From assembly GCA_050309735.1 (NCBI GenBank), contig JBNRMS010000014.1, positions 1 through 19,805 of the forward strand: DNA of 19,805 nt, read 5' to 3'. Position 1 is the stretch's first letter, and the number at the start of each line of letters is the position of its first letter. The notes beneath the pieces were generated by a model that saw only the letters and a list, made by a program, of their open reading frames with translations, was not told the DNA's origin and did no database searches. Shown here piece by piece: positions 15,217-19,805 of this stretch. The position numbers and the translations under genes were made by a program. The DNA is from UMGS1002 sp050309735. GTDB taxonomy: Bacteria; Bacillota; Clostridia; Oscillospirales; CAG-272.

Positions 15217-15258
15217 GCACATTGGCAGCTTTCGAAGAAAGCTGCGATGTCGCAACGG
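15207..15258 (+). repeat. Promoter-hairpin repeat, copy B (partial)
   Basis: A second tandem copy with an 88-bp period. 15204-15258 repeats 15116-15170 with two differences in 55 bp, then breaks off after GTCGCAACGG into T-rich sequence. It shares its GATATAATAT with the right edge of copy A. The GDPD ribosome binding site follows 20 bp later. Confidence 0.85.
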
Positions 15259-15293
15259 TTTTGTTTTTAATTATTCAGAAAGGGTTATTTTAC

Positions 15294-16037
15294 ATGAACA
15301 ATCTGTTTGCTGTCAGAAACTCTTGGAGAAATCCAAAGATAATAGCTCATCGAGGAGCAATGGCGATTGAGCCAGAGAATTCGCTTCCGGCTTTCGAGCG
15401 GGCGGGCAAGGCCGGTGTCTGGGCCATTGAAACCGATGTACATAAGACAGTTGATGGAAAATTGGTTTGCTTTCACAACAGGAGAATCGACGGTAGGATG
15501 GACGGCGAGGGCGCTGTCTCCGAGCTTAGCTTCGATTATCTGAGAAGCCGCGTTTTCACTGCCGGAAATAATCTCAAGGCTCATACGCCCGACGAGCTGC
15601 GTATGCCTACATTTGAAGAATATCTCGCAATTTGCCGACGCTACGGCTCTATTGCCTTTATCGAAATGAAGGAGCCGCTCGCCGAGGAGATAATGAGGGA
15701 GGTTCGCAGAATGGGGATGGAGGAGTACTGCGTTTTTTCAAGCTCAAAGCTTGAGCATATAGAGGATGCAAGGCGTCTGTCCGATAAGGTTTTCATCCAC
15801 CATATATTCAGCAACGAGGGCAATATCGAGCGGCTTGCCGAACTTGGGTATTCGGGAATGTCTTTTAAGATTCTCGACCCAGATGATGTTCCCGAGGGGC
15901 TCTTTGAGAGGGTTCACGAGGCAGGTGTTCGCGTTTGCATTCGCTATGCAGACACGCCCGAGATAATGCGCCGCGAGATTGATATGGGGGTTGACTATGT
16001 GCCCTCAAACTGTATTTTAAGCCTTGAGGGAGTATAG
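15294..16037 (+). CDS. Glycerophosphodiester phosphodiesterase family protein
   Basis: A 247-residue cytoplasmic TIM-barrel GDPD. Family enzymes hydrolyse glycerophosphodiesters to glycerol-3-phosphate and an alcohol. Motifs: AHRGA (H19), PENSLPAF (27-34), IETDVH (45-50), H61 and IEMK (residues ~121-124). The usual second-His HD dipeptide reads HN (H61-N62); the catalytic His remains. No signal peptide. The ATG at 15294 follows AAAGGGTT by seven bases, the same site type as glyA; the frame is open further upstream through the repeat but has no binding site there. A HAD phosphatase gene starts five bases after its stop, so the two form an operon. Only distant similarity to the second GDPD at 17801-18523 is evident. 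Confidence 0.9.
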   Translation: MNNLFAVRNSWRNPKIIAHRGAMAIEPENSLPAFERAGKAGVWAIETDVHKTVDGKLVCFHNRRIDGRMDGEGAVSELSFDYLRSRVFTAGNNLKAHTPDELRMPTFEEYLAICRRYGSIAFIEMKEPLAEEIMREVRRMGMEEYCVFSSSKLEHIEDARRLSDKVFIHHIFSNEGNIERLAELGYSGMSFKILDPDDVPEGLFERVHEAGVRVCIRYADTPEIMRREIDMGVDYVPSNCILSLEGV

Positions 16038-16042
16038 GAATA

Positions 16043-16879
16043 ATGAAAAATAAATATTTAATTGCATTTGATCTTGACGGAACTGTGCTCCCAAAGGTTG
16101 ATTTTATTGAAGAAAGAACGGTAAATGCCTTCAGGCGTGCGAGGGAGGCGGGGCATATCCCGGTGATTGCCTCGGCGCGGCATTTTCTTATGTTTAAATG
16201 GATTTATGATGCGATCGGGCTTGACACACCGGTTTGCGCCATAAACGGAGCGCGTATTTTCAACCCAAAGGATCCCGGGTTTAAGCCATACGAGTGCTGT
16301 ATTTCTCGTGAACTGACCAAGAAGTTCCTTACCGCAGCGCTGCGGGAGGGTGTTGTTGAACCTATGTATATTGAGCTTAATGATGACGTCTGGCACACCT
16401 GCGGGCCGCATAACAATTATTACGGCGCAAGGATTGAAGCGTCACAAAGAGCGACACCCTTTGACATTTCAAACATCCCCGACATTCCCGCTTCAAGAAT
16501 TATCATGACGCCAAAGGACGGCGATTCGTCTAAGAGGATAAGCAAGATTGCCGATAGCTTCGGCGGCCTTTTGGCAGCGTCGTGGGACTTTGTGCCGGGG
16601 AAAGCCGATGCCGGCAGCATAAGGATGAGCGTGTCGCCGTCCGGAGCTGACAAATGGCTCGGGGTGAGTATGATTGCCGATTATTATGGAATTCCGGTTG
16701 AGAATATTTATGCCTTTGGCGATATGTGGAATGACTTTTCTATGCTTAAGAACGCCGGTCATGGATATGCGCTCAAAGGAAGCGATGCCGAGCACAAGGC
16801 GGTCTCGAAATATGTCACCAAGTACAGCTGCGCCGAATGCGGGGTTGCCGAGGTTATCGAGAGAGAAATATTAGGCTGA
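16043..16879 (+). CDS. Cof-type HAD-IIB family phosphatase
   Basis: A 278-residue HAD hydrolase with the nucleophile motif DLDGT (D10, D12), a motif II Ser in VIASAR (about residues 41-46), a large C2-type cap (~85-185) and the motif IV stretch GDMWNDFSML near residue 230. These enzymes dephosphorylate sugar phosphates, nucleotides or cofactors such as PLP and FMN; substrate cannot be told from sequence. AGGA just upstream overlaps the end of the GDPD gene, so translation is probably coupled. A shared pathway, in which GDPD releases a phosphate ester that this enzyme dephosphorylates, is an inference from context only. Confidence 0.9.
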   Translation: MKNKYLIAFDLDGTVLPKVDFIEERTVNAFRRAREAGHIPVIASARHFLMFKWIYDAIGLDTPVCAINGARIFNPKDPGFKPYECCISRELTKKFLTAALREGVVEPMYIELNDDVWHTCGPHNNYYGARIEASQRATPFDISNIPDIPASRIIMTPKDGDSSKRISKIADSFGGLLAASWDFVPGKADAGSIRMSVSPSGADKWLGVSMIADYYGIPVENIYAFGDMWNDFSMLKNAGHGYALKGSDAEHKAVSKYVTKYSCAECGVAEVIEREILG

Positions 16880-16974
16880 CCCGGCTGGGGCACCACGTGG
16901 CGGAGCAGAATGCCGCGATGTTTCAAATTATTTTGACATACGACTGATAATTTTGGAAAATGGAGAGGCTTTAT

Positions 16975-17739
16975 ATGCACGATGGTCACCGTGAGCGTTT
17001 AAGAAATCGAATTATAAAGGAAGGACCAGACAATTTTGAGGAGCATCAGCTCCTTGAAGTGCTTCTTTTTTTCTCAATACCAAGGATAGATACAAATAAA
17101 ATCGCACACCGGCTGATAAGAGAGTTCGGCTCTCTTGCCGGGGTGTTAGCCGCCTCGCGCGATGAGCTGATGCGGGTTGAGGGGGTTGGTGAATCGAGCG
17201 CGATGCTGATAAACCTTATCGCGGGCATAAACCGAAAGATGGCGCTTTCAAACAACCGCGAGGGGCAGTGCTTTGATTCGATGGGGAAAATATGCCGCTA
17301 TCTCTCAAATCTTTATGTCGGAATTAATGTTGAGCGGGTTTATATGATGATGTTTGACAACGGCATGAGGCTGATAGAATGCGTTCAAATCGCTGAGGGA
17401 ACGGTCAACGCCGCTGTCATGCAGCCCCGAATGATGGTAGAAAAAGCGCTGCTCAAGCACTCCTCGGCGGTGGTTGTGGCGCACAATCACCCGGGTGGTC
17501 TTGCGATTCCGTCGGGGGACGATATCGCGACCACAGAAATGCTGCGCGCGGCATTTGATCTTATCGGAATTCAACTGCTCGAACATATTGTTGTAGCAGG
17601 CCGAAATTACGCTCCTATAATGAGGAGCCGCAATTTTAATTGCATGAGGGCGGGGGCGTCGAACTCGGTGAGTAATCAGGTTGGGTTTGACAGGTTTTAT
17701 GAAGGAATAGATGCCGTGGCAGGAGTTTTTAAGATTTGA
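16975..17739 (+). CDS. RadC-family JAB-domain protein
   Basis: 254 residues. A helix-hairpin-helix-like N-terminal region (VEGVGESSAMLI, 68-79) precedes a JAB1/MPN metallo-domain: E120, the VVVAHNHPGG segment (H170, H172) and D183, matching the HxHx10D zinc signature. Named for a supposed DNA-repair role, but the family's real activity is unsettled. I start at 16975, where GGAGAGG lies six bases upstream and the sequence MHDGHRERLR is typical of clostridial members; the ATG at 16960 overlaps that binding site. A 95-bp gap separates it from the HAD gene. It may share that transcript, as I see no good promoter (a TTGACA near 16933 has no matching -10). A strong hairpin ends the unit. Confidence 0.9.
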   Translation: MHDGHRERLRNRIIKEGPDNFEEHQLLEVLLFFSIPRIDTNKIAHRLIREFGSLAGVLAASRDELMRVEGVGESSAMLINLIAGINRKMALSNNREGQCFDSMGKICRYLSNLYVGINVERVYMMMFDNGMRLIECVQIAEGTVNAAVMQPRMMVEKALLKHSSAVVVAHNHPGGLAIPSGDDIATTEMLRAAFDLIGIQLLEHIVVAGRNYAPIMRSRNFNCMRAGASNSVSNQVGFDRFYEGIDAVAGVFKI

Positions 17740-17756
17740 AATTATATACTACATAT

Positions 17757-17792
17757 GACACGGGCGTATCATGTTGTTGATACGCCCGTGTC
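17757..17792. terminator. Shared terminator between radC-like gene and second GDPD
   Basis: A perfect 15-bp stem (17757-17771 with 17778-17792) and a TGTTGT loop. It is followed on plus by TTATGCTTTT, and lies between two convergent genes. Confidence 0.85.
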
Positions 17793-17800
17793 TTATGCTT

Positions 17801-18523
17801 TTATTCAAGTATATTGGTAGTAATCATATCAACGCCGAATTCTATAAGCTCGGCGGCGCGTTCGGGATTGTCGACGGTCCAGCAGTTAACAGTGATTCCG
17901 GCAGCCTTCAGGGCGGCGGTGTTCTCGGCGGTGAGCGCGGTGTGTTTTATATCAAGGTCAAGGTTATGCTCTTTTAGGCGAGCTATGAGAGTGTCATCGT
18001 ATTTTGAAATGAGAAATTGAGCGGCCTGAGTTGGATATTTTTTGCGGAGATTAACAAGATTGTCAAAGCAGAAGGAGATAAATATTGTGGCGTGAAGATA
18101 GTCGAGCGCTTCTATCTGGGCGCAGACATCATAGATTTCTTCCTCCGAGAGGGCATTTTTAAGTTCAAGTACGGCATATTTGCCGTATTTTTTATTTATC
18201 GCAATATATTCGGCAAGGTTTGGAATCTTAAGGTCGCTGCGAGATTTTTTGCCGTCAAGGTCAACCAGGGTCAGAGAGCGCAGCGTGTCGTAGGTTGACA
18301 GCTCAACCGTCATATTGTCAATGGCGACCCGGCCGGTTGTGTCGTCGTGGATGGCGACATATTTGCCGTCGAGCGTTTTATGTATGTCTGTCTCGATACC
18401 GTAGTAGCTGCGGTTTCCGGCCGCGACGAAAGCGGCGTTGGTGTTCTCGCGCTCAAGTCCGCTCACGCCTCTGTGGGCTATGAACTTTACGCCTTTCTTA
18501 TCGGGGATTTTAATTGTGTCCAT
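17801..18523 (-). CDS. Glycerophosphodiester phosphodiesterase family protein (second)
   Basis: A 240-residue cytoplasmic GDPD. Motifs are AHRG (H17), RENTNAAF, GIETDIHKTLDGKYVAIHDD (second catalytic His in a normal HD), LELK, and the C-terminal GITVNCWTVDNP barrel strand. Compared with the first GDPD it keeps the canonical HD. The start is supported by AAAGGA seven bases upstream; an earlier in-frame ATG lies across the promoter -10. It is monocistronic with its own strong promoter and converges on the radC-like gene. The substrate alcohol is not predictable. Confidence 0.92.
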   Translation of the reverse strand: MDTIKIPDKKGVKFIAHRGVSGLERENTNAAFVAAGNRSYYGIETDIHKTLDGKYVAIHDDTTGRVAIDNMTVELSTYDTLRSLTLVDLDGKKSRSDLKIPNLAEYIAINKKYGKYAVLELKNALSEEEIYDVCAQIEALDYLHATIFISFCFDNLVNLRKKYPTQAAQFLISKYDDTLIARLKEHNLDLDIKHTALTAENTAALKAAGITVNCWTVDNPERAAELIEFGVDMITTNILE

Positions 18524-18568
18524 AAGAGATTCCTTTCGATTAATACATAATGTCGGTTTCGCAAAATC

Positions 18569-18597
18569 AGTATAGCACAGCCCCACCTCTTTGTCAA
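18569..18597 (-). promoter_or_regulatory. Promoter of the second GDPD gene
   Basis: On minus, TTGACA (18597-18592), 17 bp and TATACT (18574-18569). The start is about 40 nt before the ATG. Confidence 0.85.
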
Positions 18598-18619
18598 CCG
18601 AGCATTTGGGAAAAAAGTT

Positions 18620-18659
18620 TGTCCGGCGGGGTTCTTATGTCGGCGGACAGCCAATATAA
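18620..18659 (+). promoter_or_regulatory. Region upstream of spoIIIAA with possible -10
   Basis: TATAAT lies at about 18655-18660, 32 bp before the spoIIIAA ATG, without a recognisable sigma-A -35. An inverted pair TGTCCG (18620-18625) and CGGACA (18644-18649) flanks the -35 area. The spoIIIA operon is transcribed by sigma-E in Bacillus; I cannot match a clear sigma-E site here. Confidence 0.35.
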
Positions 18660-18692
18660 TTGAAATGAGATTGAGGGGGGAGGGAAGACGGG

Positions 18693-19619
18693 ATGAGGAC
18701 GGTTATTATAAACCGTAAGGAGGAGAGGGTGATACCCGCACAGCTTGAGGCAATGCTGCCCTTCAGGCTTACCGACGCCCTCCGCCGGGCTTTGCCGGAA
18801 GGAGGAATTATCGAGGAAATAAGGCTGCGAAGGGGCAGATGCGCCTCGCTTACCGTGGGCGGGAGAAACATAATTCTTGACACAATTCTCTCGGGCGAGG
18901 AGATAGACGCTCTGCTCGTCGGGCTCTGCGGAGGTTCGCTTTATGCTCACGGAGAAACAATTCGGCGAGGCTATATAACCATTCCCGGAGGCATCCGAGC
19001 CGGCATATGCGGCTCGGCGGCCATTGAGGGGGGAAGGATAATCGGGGTCAGCGAGGTTTCCTCGATTGTGCTGCGGATTCCGCACAAAGCTCCCGAGGTT
19101 GGCGCAGAGCTTGCCCGGCTTATCCGGTTGATGAAATTGAGCCGCGGTCTGCTGATTTATTCCCCTCCGGGAATCGGTAAGACCACCGTACTGCGGGGCG
19201 CCGCGGCTTCTCTTGCCTCGGGCGGGGCGCCGCTGCGCGTTGCCGTGGTCGACACTCGGGGGGAACTTGCTGCGGGGCTTGAAGCAAGGATGCTGACGAT
19301 TGATATTCTCTCGGGTTACCCGCGCGGCGAGGGAATAGAGATAGCCGCGCGCACGCTTGGGGCAGAGGTGATAATCTGCGATGAAATAGGAGATGTCGGC
19401 GAGGCTGAGGCGATTGTCAGCGTGCATAATTGCGGGGTTCCGCTCCTCGCCTCGGCTCACGCGGGAGATATCTGTGAGCTGATGAAAAAGCCGGGAATTG
19501 CAAAATTGCACAAAAGCCGATGTTTCGGCGCCTATGCGGGCTTGTCACGTGTCTCGGGTCGAGCCTTTGTCTATTCCTATGACATCACCGAATGGGAGGC
19601 GGCAAATGATTATATATAA
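18693..19619 (+). CDS. spoIIIAA: Stage III sporulation protein AA (ATPase)
   Basis: A 308-residue secretion-type ATPase of the SpoIIIA-SpoIIQ channel linking the mother cell to the engulfed forespore. Landmarks: EEIRLRRGR (41-49), the GGIRAGICG segment (99-107), Walker A PPGIGKTT (158-165) and Walker B VIICDE (226-231), plus a trailing SAHAGD (254-259) typical of the T2SS/T4SS ATPase relatives. The ATG follows GGGGGGAGGG by eight bases. It overlaps the next gene, spoIIIAB, by 14 bp, indicating translational coupling in the conserved spoIIIA operon. It is probably expressed only in the mother cell during sporulation. Confidence 0.96.
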   Translation: MRTVIINRKEERVIPAQLEAMLPFRLTDALRRALPEGGIIEEIRLRRGRCASLTVGGRNIILDTILSGEEIDALLVGLCGGSLYAHGETIRRGYITIPGGIRAGICGSAAIEGGRIIGVSEVSSIVLRIPHKAPEVGAELARLIRLMKLSRGLLIYSPPGIGKTTVLRGAAASLASGGAPLRVAVVDTRGELAAGLEARMLTIDILSGYPRGEGIEIAARTLGAEVIICDEIGDVGEAEAIVSVHNCGVPLLASAHAGDICELMKKPGIAKLHKSRCFGAYAGLSRVSGRAFVYSYDITEWEAANDYI

Positions 19620-19805
19620 GCTTGCCGGAGCCGCGCTTTTAATTCTCTCGGGGGGGCTTGCCGGACGTGCTGTCTGCCAGCGGGGGGATGCGGCGCTCGA
19701 GCAGACCGGAGCCTTTATATCGCTCATTAAATATATACGCAACCAGATAGATTGCTATCTTATGCCGGTCGATAAAATCCTTGCAAGCTGTCCTGAGGGG
19801 ATGCT
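19606..19805 (+). CDS. spoIIIAB: Stage III sporulation protein AB (5' part, cut by window end)
   Basis: Open frame of 66 codons running off the window. The ATG at 19606 lies inside the spoIIIAA end and follows GGGAGGCGGCAA. The visible protein starts with a hydrophobic segment (LAGAALLILSGGLAG), then a helical stretch (ALEQTGAFISLIKYIRNQI), as in SpoIIIAB. Identity rests mainly on position directly after spoIIIAA plus this pattern. Confidence 0.85.
   Translation, partial: MIIYKLAGAALLILSGGLAGRAVCQRGDAALEQTGAFISLIKYIRNQIDCYLMPVDKILASCPEGM

Noticed and set aside
15159..15293. N-terminal extension of the first GDPD through the repeat
   Set aside because: The frame is open but has no ribosome binding site and encodes no family sequence, and AAAGGGTT sits at the right distance from the ATG at 15294.
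18594..19511. 305-codon open frame antisense to spoIIIAA
   Set aside because: It lies wholly over a clear spoIIIAA gene, has no family resemblance and no convincing ribosome binding site; it follows from the codon bias of the real gene.
1..19805. CRISPR arrays, insertion sequences, prophage or plasmid origin
   Set aside because: No regularly spaced direct repeats, transposase, integrase or iteron clusters were seen; the 88-bp tandem unit occurs only 1.5 times and does not have CRISPR form.

Overview
The window looks like chromosome from a spore-forming, Gram-positive anaerobe of the class Clostridia. It carries the start of the spoIIIA sporulation operon, an SLH-domain surface protein, two T-box leaders in front of aminoacyl-tRNA synthetase genes, consensus TTGACA/TATAAT promoters and strong AAAGG/GGAGG ribosome binding sites. 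Base composition is moderate, with AT-rich spacers. I cannot name a genus; an uncultured Oscillospirales-like or related lineage is a guess.

Layout from left to right. A DUF3810 membrane metallopeptidase-like gene and a branched-chain aminotransferase (ilvE) lie on the minus strand. A secreted cadherin-like/SLH protein (plus) converges on glyA (minus) at a shared 15-bp hairpin. Next come a plus-strand methylglyoxal-synthase-like gene whose catalytic residues are mostly replaced, a threonine T-box and thrS. A DUF4349 lipoprotein gene (minus) converges on thrS at a perfect 44-bp palindromic terminator. Then, all on minus and read from right to left, come a promoter, a valine T-box, an exonuclease/endonuclease/phosphatase (EEP) lipoprotein gene and valS. 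A tRNA-Thr(GGT) with its own promoter and terminator follows. Next are a glycerophosphodiester phosphodiesterase (GDPD), a Cof-type HAD phosphatase and a RadC-family protein on plus, a second GDPD on minus, then spoIIIAA and the start of spoIIIAB, which runs off the window.

The genes are mostly housekeeping: amino-acid metabolism (ilvE, glyA), tRNA charging (thrS, valS, tRNA-Thr), phosphodiester turnover (two GDPDs, HAD), cell surface (SLH, DUF4349, EEP lipoprotein) and sporulation. The tRNA-Thr matches the thrS T-box at both contact points: anticodon GGU with specifier ACC, and discriminator U73 with T-box UGGA.

The most unusual signals are three. First, a 98-bp promoter-plus-hairpin repeat occurs upstream of glyA and again, as 1.5 tandem units, upstream of the first GDPD gene, with pairing-preserving changes in its stem-loop. 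Second, a surface EEP lipoprotein gene is inserted between a valine T-box and valS, so it should respond to uncharged tRNA-Val. Third, a full-length methylglyoxal-synthase homologue has lost three key acidic or His positions and most of the phosphate-binding loop, and is apparently co-transcribed with thrS.
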